From NCBI GenBank assembly GCA_947632025.1, contig CANRNN010000008.1, forward strand, positions 82,831 to 146,830: DNA of 64,000 nt, given 5' to 3'. Source of the stretch: an uncultured Clostridia bacterium. GTDB lineage: Bacteria; Bacillota; Clostridia; Oscillospirales; Ruminococcaceae. Both the position numbers and the translations under genes were made by a program. This document shows positions 33,093 through 40,390 of this stretch, in pieces (the first letter of the stretch is position 1; each line of letters starts with the position of its first letter). The notes beneath the pieces are model-generated. The model was not told the DNA's origin. It ran no database searches and worked only from the letters and a program-made list of their open reading frames with translations.

Positions 33093-34112
33093 TCATTTGT
33101 CTTTATTAAAAAAAAGGCTCTTCGATGGAATCCAATCTTTTGCAACAGCGTCTGCCTTTTCAAGCCAACGTTCTATTCTCTTTTCAGGTGGAACGCTTTC
33201 TCCCCAATATTCAACAAACAAGGCATCGTCCATTCTTAATGCCGCTTCTTTCATATCTTCCTCAATAAGTTTGAGTGCTCGTTCAATATAGATGCCACCT
33301 TCGTCATCGTTTTGAGGATTAGCGACACTACCAGCAGAAAATAAATCTCGAGCTTGATGACACAATACACCGTGATATGTAAGTAGATATAAAACCATAT
33401 CATCATATTTTTTTCGTGAACGACCCGATTTTACAATGTCAGGGCAAAGCAAAGCGGCTTCGGCTCTCAATTTTGTTTTTTCCTGTGGCGTGAGATTTGT
33501 ATAAAGCCTTGCTTGTATGGGCGTAGTGTGTTCTTCCGAGCTACTGTCTTCAATCCACCATAAGCGACCATCCGGGTGAATTTTTCTTGCATAGGCGCGT
33601 ATATACTTCATTTTATCTTGCATATCTAACTTACGAAAATCATCATATTTTATACCCATCTGCTCAAACAGCGGCTCTTTCACAGGTGCTTTGTCAGATG
33701 GAAGTTCAACTTCGAAACGAGGAACGTGTGATGTTCTTACGTGTATAACACTTTTTTCATACTCGCCCCAACGCACTTCGGGAATTCCGCCCATTTTTCC
33801 AAAAACAATGTAGATATGCTTTACTTCTTCTATACGTTGTGTTTCCAATACACTATTGGCGACGCTTCTCCAAGTGTCAGCTAATGTAAATTTAACTTCA
33901 ACGCCATACTCCCCCATTGCAATATCAGGGAAAGCTTGCGGGTGTGGATTGAAGTCAATTTCAAACGAAGTGTTTCCTTTTGTCAAATTGCTTAACACTT
34001 CCCGAACACGGTTCTCAAAATCAGACGAAAGCTTAAACCCGCTTGTCCTTGCTTCATTAGTTAGTTGTTCGCAGCATATATTTAAAACTGTTTCAAAGTC
34101 ATCTTTTGTCAT
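33093..34112 (-). CDS. Restriction endonuclease, PD-(D/E)XK-like
   Basis: 339 residues from the second of two ATG codons (34112), which is better spaced from AGAGGAG than the first. A PD-(D/E)XK-like core is visible near residues 62-75: FPDIAMGEYGVEVKF, giving Asp...Glu-x-Lys, followed by WRSVANSVLE. The C-terminal half is helical and has no assigned domain. The gene overlaps the 3' end of the cytosine methyltransferase gene by 14 bp, as is common in type II restriction systems. It therefore probably cuts the site the methyltransferase protects. The recognition sequence cannot be predicted from here. Confidence 0.78.
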   Translation of the reverse strand: MTKDDFETVLNICCEQLTNEARTSGFKLSSDFENRVREVLSNLTKGNTSFEIDFNPHPQAFPDIAMGEYGVEVKFTLADTWRSVANSVLETQRIEEVKHIYIVFGKMGGIPEVRWGEYEKSVIHVRTSHVPRFEVELPSDKAPVKEPLFEQMGIKYDDFRKLDMQDKMKYIRAYARKIHPDGRLWWIEDSSSEEHTTPIQARLYTNLTPQEKTKLRAEAALLCPDIVKSGRSRKKYDDMVLYLLTYHGVLCHQARDLFSAGSVANPQNDDEGGIYIERALKLIEEDMKEAALRMDDALFVEYWGESVPPEKRIERWLEKADAVAKDWIPSKSLFFNKDK

Positions 34113-35202
34113 CATGTGCTCCTCTAATTACTTCTTTAACCGAATTTGCAATGTACCACGCAAAAACGGGTGGTACAGCATTGCCAATTTGTCGTTCTGT
34201 TTCTCTTAATCCACATTTAAATACGAAAGTATCAGGAAACGATTGAATGCGTGCTGCTTCTCGCATAGAAATACGGCGGGGTAATTTATAATGAAATTGA
34301 ATATTGCCATGACATTCTGCCCTCATAGTATATCCTGGTCTGTTTGCTATGAGTTTCCTGTTGCCCTGTTCACCACTTATGTTAGCCTTGCTCCAAATGT
34401 GAGAAAAATCCTTATCTGCTGGTAGTGTTTCAAGATCGCCGATAGCTTGTGCGGCAGTAACATAACTACTTTTATCACATATAGGCTTAGGGGGAACGAA
34501 ATTTGGCAAATCCTTTCGCGTTCCTACAAAGATAACTCGTTCCCTTGTCTGTGGTACGCCGTAGTCAACAGTATTATAAAGTTGGTAGTTTATGGTATAT
34601 CCCAGCGAGTTAAAATCGTTGAGTATAGTGTTTAATGAATACTCATTCTGTTTTAGCAACAAGCTGCCAACGTTTTCGGCGACAAACACTTTAGGATTTG
34701 TTTTCCTTACTGCCTCAACAATATAGGTATATAAGCAACTTCTTTTGCCATTTATCCCTAACATCTTTCCATTTATTGAAATGTCTTGACACGGAAATCC
34801 ACCTATAATAACATCTGCATAATCTGGGATATCATCTATCATCATACTTATATCTCCCTCGACGATGTGGTTCCCAACATTATAACGATATGTATTGCAC
34901 GCAGCTGGGCTAATTTCATTAGCCCAAATGATATCAAAATTGGTCTTGGCATAGTGCTTTCCCAAAAAATCAAAACCTCCAATAAATCCCAAATCCATAC
35001 CGCCGCAGCCAGAAAACAGGGATATGACAGTTAATCTTTTTTCAATATCCTTTTTAGGGACAGGATAACACTCATTGTCATCAATAACCCAATTCCGTCC
35101 GATTTTTCGAGCGGTTGTAAAAGCACCACGCTCTGCATAACGTCGTACAGTATCACAACTTCTATTGTGCATTTTTGCATATTCAGTTAATGAAATTAAC
35201 AT
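34099..35202 (-). CDS. DNA (cytosine-5) methyltransferase with N-terminal helix-turn-helix
   Basis: 367 residues. Residues 1-50 are an HTH_17/MerR-like DNA-binding domain (SLTEYAKMHNRSCDTVRRYA, then KIGRNWVIDD), joined to a complete C5 methyltransferase: motif I SLFSGCGGMDLGF, motif IV GGFPCQDIS with the catalytic Cys, motif VI VAENVGS, motif VIII QTRERVIFVG and motif X RQIGNAVPP. The target-recognition region is short. Methyltransferases with such an N-terminal domain (for example M.SsoII, M.EcoRII) repress their own gene. The promoter here holds a perfect palindrome, consistent with that. It is first in the cassette methyltransferase-nuclease-Abi-C. Confidence 0.92.
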   Translation of the reverse strand: MLISLTEYAKMHNRSCDTVRRYAERGAFTTARKIGRNWVIDDNECYPVPKKDIEKRLTVISLFSGCGGMDLGFIGGFDFLGKHYAKTNFDIIWANEISPAACNTYRYNVGNHIVEGDISMMIDDIPDYADVIIGGFPCQDISINGKMLGINGKRSCLYTYIVEAVRKTNPKVFVAENVGSLLLKQNEYSLNTILNDFNSLGYTINYQLYNTVDYGVPQTRERVIFVGTRKDLPNFVPPKPICDKSSYVTAAQAIGDLETLPADKDFSHIWSKANISGEQGNRKLIANRPGYTMRAECHGNIQFHYKLPRRISMREAARIQSFPDTFVFKCGLRETERQIGNAVPPVFAWYIANSVKEVIRGAHDDKR

Positions 35203-35230
35203 AGCAATACCACCTCATCCTCTATATTAT

Positions 35231-35259
35231 ATTATACACGATAGCGTGTATAATGTCAA
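35231..35259 (-). promoter_or_regulatory. Promoter and palindromic operator of the methyltransferase gene
   Basis: On the minus strand: TTGACA (35259-35254), 17 bases, TATAAT (35236-35231). Positions 35231-35254 form a perfect 10-4-10 palindrome, ATTATACACG-N4-CGTGTATAAT, that covers the whole -10 box and spacer. Any protein bound there would block RNA polymerase. The natural candidate is the helix-turn-helix domain of the methyltransferase itself, whose ATG lies 29 bp downstream. Confidence 0.8.
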
Positions 35260-35329
35260 TAGCTTTTTTAGTGCTTATATCTGTCCGCATATTTTGTGGA
35301 GATGTACAGATGCCGCCATTATAATAAAT

Positions 35330-35791
35330 TCATAGCCTTTTTGCCTCTCTCGTCCTCTTTTGCAAAAACGCCCGCAACCTCTCTGCCAACCCCAGCCCCT
35401 CCACGAACTCCATAACCCTCTGAAACTTCGCCCTCAAGTTCCCAAGCTCGTTTTCAACCACGCGCAGCCGTTCTTTAAGCGAATAAATCTGCCGCGCGTT
35501 CCGTTCCAGAGCGGCGTATCTCTCAGCCGCCACCTCGGTTTCCTTTTTCAATCTTGCAACCTCGGCGGTCAAAGTCTCCTCCTTGTTTTCGGCGGCAATC
35601 TGCTTTTTAGCAAGCTCCGCAAGTTTCGCATAATCCTCTTTCGCCACCGTCAACTTCCCTCCGAAAACGGTCTTGCCCGTTTCGATGCCGTCAATCGCCC
35701 TGATTTGAGCAACTTTCTCCGCGCTCTCGTTCAGCAAAGTCTGGTTGTCGGCAAGCGCGGCAGACGTTTCGGCAAGCTCCTCGTCAAGCTG
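35330..35791 (-). pseudogene. Severed coiled-coil tail of the MobV relaxase
   Basis: After the TGA at 35794-35792 the same frame stays open for 153 codons to a TAG-type stop at 35330. The product is a coiled coil (QLDEELAETSAALADN, RLKKETEVAAERYAALERN, LRVVENELGNLRAKF) typical of Mob/Pre C-termini. It has no ribosome binding site of its own, so it is probably not translated. Confidence 0.78.
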
Positions 35792-36649
35792 TCAGACTTG
35801 AGCGTTCTTCTCCTGAAATTGCTCGTCAAGCCGGTCGATAATCTCCTCAACCTGCGAGCGCATCTCCTCGCGGTGCTTTAAGAGTTTGTCGGCATACTCC
35901 GCTTTTTCATCAAGGAAAGCAACCTCTTTCTTCTTTTCGTCAACCTGTTCCGTCACCTTAGCGTACTCCTTGTACTGCTCCACCGTCAGACTACCGCGGG
36001 ACTTTTCGGGCGCGGCAATTCGCACCCCGTGGCGACTGCAAATCTCGGTCAGCAGCTTGCATTCACTCTCCCGCCAACGCGCAATAGCGTCCTTGCCCGC
36101 ACCGTAACCCATTTCTTTCAGAGCCTGCGCCAAGCCGTTCTGCGTGTCAACACCCTGCCTATAATGCCCGACGGGTATGTAATCAATATGAAGATGAGGA
36201 GTTGCCTCGTCGAGGTGAAGTACCGCATTGAAAACAAAAAAATTCGGATTGCGAGCTTGAAAGCCTTGCATATACTCGGTCAGGCAAGCTGCGGCGATTT
36301 CAGCGTCAGGCATTCCGACACCCGTGTCCTGCATTGTTCCAATCTGCACAACGTCCTCATAAAAACTCTTCCGCTTGTCCGCAGAAGTCACCACACTCTG
36401 CGAAATTTGTCGCTTGAAAACGTGTTCAAAATAGCTCGTGGTTATCTTTCGGTCAGTGCGTTTCTGCTTTACATTGTATCGCTCAACCGCCGCCCCGAAC
36501 AACTGCTCGTATGCTTTTTCAATAGGCTGTTGCACGAAAATAACATTGTCTTTCGTCCGCAAGCTGTCTACATTTTTCGCACTAAATCTGCGGTTGTTGT
36601 GCGTTAGACTGCCCTTGCCCTGACAGTGGGAAATTCTTTTTTCAGTCAA
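35792..36649 (-). CDS. MobV-family relaxase (plasmid recombination/mobilization), truncated
   Basis: 285 residues from a TTG at 36649 (LTEKRISHCQGKGSLTHNN), chosen because AAAGGAG lies just upstream and the family starts with TEKRISHCQGKGS. It nicks oriT to start transfer of the element. The HxDExxPHxH metal motif is complete in HLDEATPHLHIDYIP (near residue 115), and the SADKRKSFYED segment is also family-typical. The relaxase domain is intact; only the C-terminal coiled coil is cut off by the TGA at 35792. oriT probably lies upstream, within 36650-37005, but I cannot place the nick. Confidence 0.85.
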   Translation of the reverse strand: MTEKRISHCQGKGSLTHNNRRFSAKNVDSLRTKDNVIFVQQPIEKAYEQLFGAAVERYNVKQKRTDRKITTSYFEHVFKRQISQSVVTSADKRKSFYEDVVQIGTMQDTGVGMPDAEIAAACLTEYMQGFQARNPNFFVFNAVLHLDEATPHLHIDYIPVGHYRQGVDTQNGLAQALKEMGYGAGKDAIARWRESECKLLTEICSRHGVRIAAPEKSRGSLTVEQYKEYAKVTEQVDEKKKEVAFLDEKAEYADKLLKHREEMRSQVEEIIDRLDEQFQEKNAQV

Positions 36650-36837
36650 ACTACCGCTCCTTTCGTTGTGCCATTTTACTTTTGTTCCAAAAGTAACGCC
36701 ATAGTACCTTTGACAGCGATTTTCGCAAGCTCCAATCGCCATCAAAGGTACGGCGCTCTCCGAGGGGCAAAGGGGTCGCCCCCTCTGCACTCCCCGCCCT
36801 GCTGAAAGAAAAAATATAAGTAACTGCCAAAAATGAT

Positions 36838-36998
36838 GTACAGGGTGTACAAACCCTGCGAAACCGCTCTGCATAAGGCTTTACGGCTTTTTGGGCGGCG
36901 TACAAATGCTGTACATTTATGTACATTTCCGTACATCTTTGTACGCCTTGAAAATGCCCACTAAACCGCATTACTAAGCGAAATGTACACCCCGTACA
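36838..36998. repeat. Array of nine GTAC boxes between relaxase and primase genes
   Basis: GTAC occurs at 36838, 36847, 36900, 36911, 36921, 36931, 36941, 36985 and 36994, mostly as the palindrome TGTACA or CGTACA. The central five are 10-11 bp apart, one helical turn, and each flank has a pair 9 bp apart. The placement next to a P4-type primase suggests an iteron origin of replication, or alternatively an operator array or part of oriT. The remainder of 36650-37005 contains no convincing gene. Confidence 0.7.
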
Positions 36999-37005
36999 CC
37001 ATTTT

Positions 37006-38310
37006 TCAAGTTTTTATGAAAATCCCCTCAAACCCGCGAACGCGCCCCTGCGCCGTGCGAATGTTGTTGGAATGTCGCACGGAATACGCGCCCGCATTCG
37101 TCTTGAGCCAGCTTATAAAGCTGTCGCGTTTGAGGGCGGTCAAGCCGTTCTCCTCGCACCAATCCGTGTAGACGTTGTAGAGCAACTTGCTCGGCACAGC
37201 TTTGCTCTTGTCGAACCCGACAGCCTCTCCGAGAAACTCGATAATGTTGCAGTTTTCCGCAACCGCCTCGGCTAAATTTGCGCGAGTTTTTTCGCTTTCC
37301 GTGAACCGAAAATTGTTCTTTTTCAACCGCCGCAAACCGTCCAACAGCCAACAGAAAATCTGCTCCTTTTCGGCGATGAATTTCTCCGCGAGAAACGGGT
37401 CGTCAATGCGAGTGGCGGGTTTCGGCTTGGTGGTGAGTATAATCAAGCGGCGCGAAAATCCGTCAGATTTGTCGTACAAGGCTTTCGGAGAGCCGTTGCC
37501 GAAACACAAAAAACGGCTGTACACCCGCGCTTGCCGCGATTGTTTGCCCTTTGGCTCGACGTCAATCGGCACTTCGGCGGTGATGATGTTCTTGATGTAA
37601 CCCGTGGATTTCAGCGCGGTCATCTGCATATCGTCGTCGTTCAACAGCAGCTTGTCCACTAAATTACAGCGGAAAAATTTGTCGTCCTCAACGCGCTGAA
37701 AGTTGCCCGAGAGCATTGCCGAGCCGAAAATCTCGTTTAACACCACGCCAATCCTCGACTTCCCCTCGCCGCCGTTGCCGATGATAAACAACGCCTTTTG
37801 CGCCTTTGTCGAGGGGATTAAGCAGTAGCCGAGGAACTCTTGGAGCGTTAAAACGTCCTCGCTGTCGAGCAGCTCATAGAGGAACGCCTGAAAATTCGCA
37901 GGGTAATAAACGCGTTGCCAGATTTCGGGGTCGTAGCTTATATTCAGCCGATTTACGCAGAATTTCTTTTCGGGCGTGAACGTCGGCGGTTCGCCCTCTC
38001 GCCCGTCAACGCGGATAACGCCGTTCAGAACGTGGATTTCGTCCTCGCTCGGAGTTAGAGGTTCGGCGTGGCAGAACAGTTTCAACGCCTCGAACAGAGC
38101 CTTTGAACGGTTTGCAATGCCCGTTGTTATGCCGTTTTGGATAAGCAACTCGGATATTTTCGCGGTAATCTCGTCCGCCGACGCCGTCCCGTCCACCGAG
38201 TAGAACCTCCCCGCAATACACCGCAGTTCCCGCCCTCGGCAAAAGCTCTCGCAGAAAAGCGGCTCGTTTATTTTCTTTTCGTCCGAGAGCCATTTGGGGG
38301 TGTCACTCAT
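37006..38310 (-). CDS. P4-type DNA primase/helicase (D5-like, SF3)
   Basis: 434 residues. The N-terminal part is D5_N-like (FCESFCRGRELRCIAG; EALKLFCHAEPLTPSEDE). The SF3 helicase core has Walker A GNGGEGKSRIG (near residue 178), Walker B LLNDDD and the sensor region SRFLCFGNGSP, then SDGFSRRLIIL. A winged C-terminal region closes it. Such proteins open the origin of phage satellites and plasmids; no archaeo-eukaryotic primase polymerase domain is seen, so a helicase role is the more certain part. It overlaps the integrase gene by 8 bp and transcribes toward the GTAC array and mob gene. Confidence 0.88.
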   Translation of the reverse strand: MSDTPKWLSDEKKINEPLFCESFCRGRELRCIAGRFYSVDGTASADEITAKISELLIQNGITTGIANRSKALFEALKLFCHAEPLTPSEDEIHVLNGVIRVDGREGEPPTFTPEKKFCVNRLNISYDPEIWQRVYYPANFQAFLYELLDSEDVLTLQEFLGYCLIPSTKAQKALFIIGNGGEGKSRIGVVLNEIFGSAMLSGNFQRVEDDKFFRCNLVDKLLLNDDDMQMTALKSTGYIKNIITAEVPIDVEPKGKQSRQARVYSRFLCFGNGSPKALYDKSDGFSRRLIILTTKPKPATRIDDPFLAEKFIAEKEQIFCWLLDGLRRLKKNNFRFTESEKTRANLAEAVAENCNIIEFLGEAVGFDKSKAVPSKLLYNVYTDWCEENGLTALKRDSFISWLKTNAGAYSVRHSNNIRTAQGRVRGFEGIFIKT

Positions 38311-39379
38311 CGTCTTTGTTCTCCTTTTTCATAAGTTCTTCCAGCTTTGCCGACAGCTTTTCTTGCTTGTTGGGGTAAAGGTGCGCGTACACCTGCATAG
38401 TGGTTTCAACTCGCTCGTGTTCGAGCCGTTCGGCAATTTCAAGCGGCGGTATTCCAAGCTCGTACAACAGCGCGCAATGACTGTGCCGAACGTCGTGCAG
38501 TCTTATCCGCTTAACGCCGCTTTTCTCGCACCCGCGTTTCATTTCGTGGTGAAGATAATTTTTTGTGAACGGGAATATCCTGTCGTTTTCGCCAACGCCG
38601 TAAAGGCTGTCGCAATACTCTTTAAGCAACTCGCACAGGAAGTCGGGAATAGATATAATGCGGTTGCTTTTGGGCGTTTTCGGCGGAGTGATAACGTCCC
38701 TGTCGCCGAGCCGCTGATAGGATTTGTTTACGGTAAGCGTTTTTGCCTTAAAATCAATGTCCGCGGGAGTGAGTGCCATAAGTTCGCCTATCCTTAACCC
38801 CGTCCAGAACAGCGTGTTAAACGCCGAGTAGGATATAGGCTTGTCCGCAATGCACTCCACAAACCGCTCAAACTCGTCCTTTGTCCAGAAATTCATTTCT
38901 TCAGCCTTGTTTTTGCCTATCGCTCCCGCCTTGGCGCAGGGGTTCGAGCGCAGGTCGTAGTACCTTACCGCATAGTTGAAGATTGCATTAAGCTGATTGT
39001 AAACGGTTTTCATATAGGTTTGAGAATACTCCCTCGACAGCATTTCGTTTTCCCACGCTATAATGTTCGCAGGGGTTATCTCGTTTATCTTCTTCGCGCC
39101 GAAATAAGGCAGAATTTTCAAATCCACTATGTAGTGTTTGGTACGCAGAGTGTTTTCCCGCAGGCGGGGAGAAATGCCGTTGAAGTACATCTGCGTAAAA
39201 TCCGCAAATGTGATGTTCAAATCCGCTTTCTGTTCGGACAGGAACGTGCGCAGCCATTCCTCGGCGTCGTGCTTGGTTTCAAAGCCGCGTTTCATACTCT
39301 CCCTGCGCTTGCCTTGCCAGTCGGTATAGCGAAATCGTATGTACCATTTTCCCGTTTTTGCGTCTTTTTTCGCTCTCAT
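38303..39379 (-). CDS. Tyrosine recombinase (integrase)
   Basis: 358 residues from ATG 39379, with AAAGGAGCGATGTAAA upstream. It has an N-terminal AP2-like arm-binding domain (GKWYIRFRYTDWQGKRRESM), a SAM-like core-binding domain (about 60-155) and the catalytic domain. Catalytic residues are visible: Arg in FWTGLRIGELM, His-x-x-Arg in RLHDVRHSHC, His in LEHERVETT and Tyr in MQVYAHLYP. It is the most likely agent of insertion at guaA. Its start overlaps the stop of the excisionase-like gene (ATGA). Confidence 0.93.
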   Translation of the reverse strand: MRAKKDAKTGKWYIRFRYTDWQGKRRESMKRGFETKHDAEEWLRTFLSEQKADLNITFADFTQMYFNGISPRLRENTLRTKHYIVDLKILPYFGAKKINEITPANIIAWENEMLSREYSQTYMKTVYNQLNAIFNYAVRYYDLRSNPCAKAGAIGKNKAEEMNFWTKDEFERFVECIADKPISYSAFNTLFWTGLRIGELMALTPADIDFKAKTLTVNKSYQRLGDRDVITPPKTPKSNRIISIPDFLCELLKEYCDSLYGVGENDRIFPFTKNYLHHEMKRGCEKSGVKRIRLHDVRHSHCALLYELGIPPLEIAERLEHERVETTMQVYAHLYPNKQEKLSAKLEELMKKENKDDE

Positions 39380-39591
39380 TTTACATCGCTCCTTTCCACA
39401 GCACTTGAAAACCCGTAAAGGCATTTTTCAAGATACGCCCTCGGCAGCTTTCCCGCAATCGTGAGATAGCCTTGCTTTTTCAGTTCGGAGTTCATCTCGC
39501 GTATCAGCTTATAAGCGTGTCCGTTCGATACCCCCATAACCTTAGCCAACTCCGCCGCCGTGATGTAGATACTGTGATTTCTTATAAAAAT
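39376..39591 (-). CDS. Excisionase-like small helix-turn-helix protein (start unclear)
   Basis: About 70 residues, ending at a TGA that overlaps the integrase ATG. The product contains ITAAELAKVMGVSNGHAYKL, then IREMNSELKKQGYLTIAGK and LPRAYLEKCLYG, the pattern of small DNA-binding proteins next to integrases of mobile elements. No ATG, GTG or TTG precedes the helix-turn-helix in frame after the TAA at 39594; the first codons are ATT TTT ATA. It may use ATT or ATA as start, or its true 5' end may be lost. It lies divergently from the repressor gene with only about 45 bp between. Confidence 0.65.
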   Translation of the reverse strand: MFIRNHSIYITAAELAKVMGVSNGHAYKLIREMNSELKKQGYLTIAGKLPRAYLEKCLYGFSSAVERSDVK

Positions 39592-39636
39592 TTAATTTTT
39601 TAATGAATTTATAGTAATATAATAAGGAGCGTTTTT

Positions 39637-40239
39637 ATGTCTGAAATAAAGTTTGGGGAGCGTATTCGCCAGGTTCGCAAAAACGCGGGGTGCAGTCAAA
39701 AGGAGTTTTGCGCCGCGCTTGATATACCGCAGTCCACGCTGTCGGCATATGAAACGGATCGTATGCAGCCGACGATTTCCTCGCTTGTAAAAATTGCCGA
39801 GAAATACAATGTGTCGCTTGACTGGCTTTGCGGTATAGAAAAATCCGCGCCGAGCTTCTGTACGATGGGCGAGGCTCTCGGCGCGGTTTATGATTTATCT
39901 GAAATCGAGGGGTTGGAGATTAAGTTTACCGTAAACGACCGCCTGCCCGATGATATTGAAACTCCCGAAAACAGGTGGTTTGTGCAGATGACGGTTTACG
40001 GCAACGACAGTGAAAACCCGCAAAACGCCGACTTCTGCAAAGGTATACGACAGATAGCCGATAACATCAGCGACCTGGAGTCCTATTCCATATCCGCCGA
40101 AACCTACGAAACTGAAAAGGAAAAGGTTAAAAACTATTACGACAAGCCTCTGACCAAAAGGGATTTCCCCGCGCTTTCCCGCGAGGAACGCCAAAAGAAA
40201 CACATCGAGTGGGTAAAACAGCATTTGAACGACGAATAA
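39637..40239 (+). CDS. XRE-family repressor of the element
   Basis: 200 residues from ATG 39637, preceded by AAGGAGCG. The N-terminal XRE/Cro helix-turn-helix is clear (FGERIRQVRKNAGCSQKEFC, then IPQSTLSAYETDRMQPTISS). The C-terminal 130 residues have no recognised domain and lack the Ser-Lys peptidase of LexA-like repressors. It faces away from the excisionase-integrase-primase-mob genes, so it probably controls the shared divergent promoter region. It is the only rightward gene of the element. Confidence 0.85.
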   Translation: MSEIKFGERIRQVRKNAGCSQKEFCAALDIPQSTLSAYETDRMQPTISSLVKIAEKYNVSLDWLCGIEKSAPSFCTMGEALGAVYDLSEIEGLEIKFTVNDRLPDDIETPENRWFVQMTVYGNDSENPQNADFCKGIRQIADNISDLESYSISAETYETEKEKVKNYYDKPLTKRDFPALSREERQKKHIEWVKQHLNDE

Positions 40240-40242
40240 CCG

Positions 40243-40277
40243 AAAGAGCCGCTGCGACTGCAACGGCTCTTTGTTTT
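40243..40277. terminator. Terminator after the repressor gene
   Basis: The stem AAAGAGCCG/CGGCTCTTT is followed by TGTTTT on the plus strand. On the minus strand it could also stop transcripts leaving guaA. Confidence 0.8.
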
Positions 40278-40312
40278 ATGAAATTGTTTCCTACTCGCCC
40301 TGTAAATGACAA

Positions 40313-40335
40313 ATGCGGTCAAAGTGCGGTCAAAA
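40313..40335. repeat. Right-end integrase arm sites (two 11-bp direct repeats)
   Basis: ATGCGGTCAAA (40313-40323) and GTGCGGTCAAA (40324-40334) lie 78 bp from the att core in guaA and share their GCGGTCAAA core with the inverted pair at the left end. Confidence 0.65.
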
Positions 40336-40390
40336 GCTCCGCAGGCACTCGATAAATGGCTCTGCAATGCGGAATTTTGGGGCAAGCGGT

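Noticed and set aside
35792..35794. TGA in the relaxase gene read as selenocysteine
   Set aside because: Relaxases of this family have no selenocysteine, the site lies in a coiled coil, and no SECIS-like hairpin is evident directly downstream.
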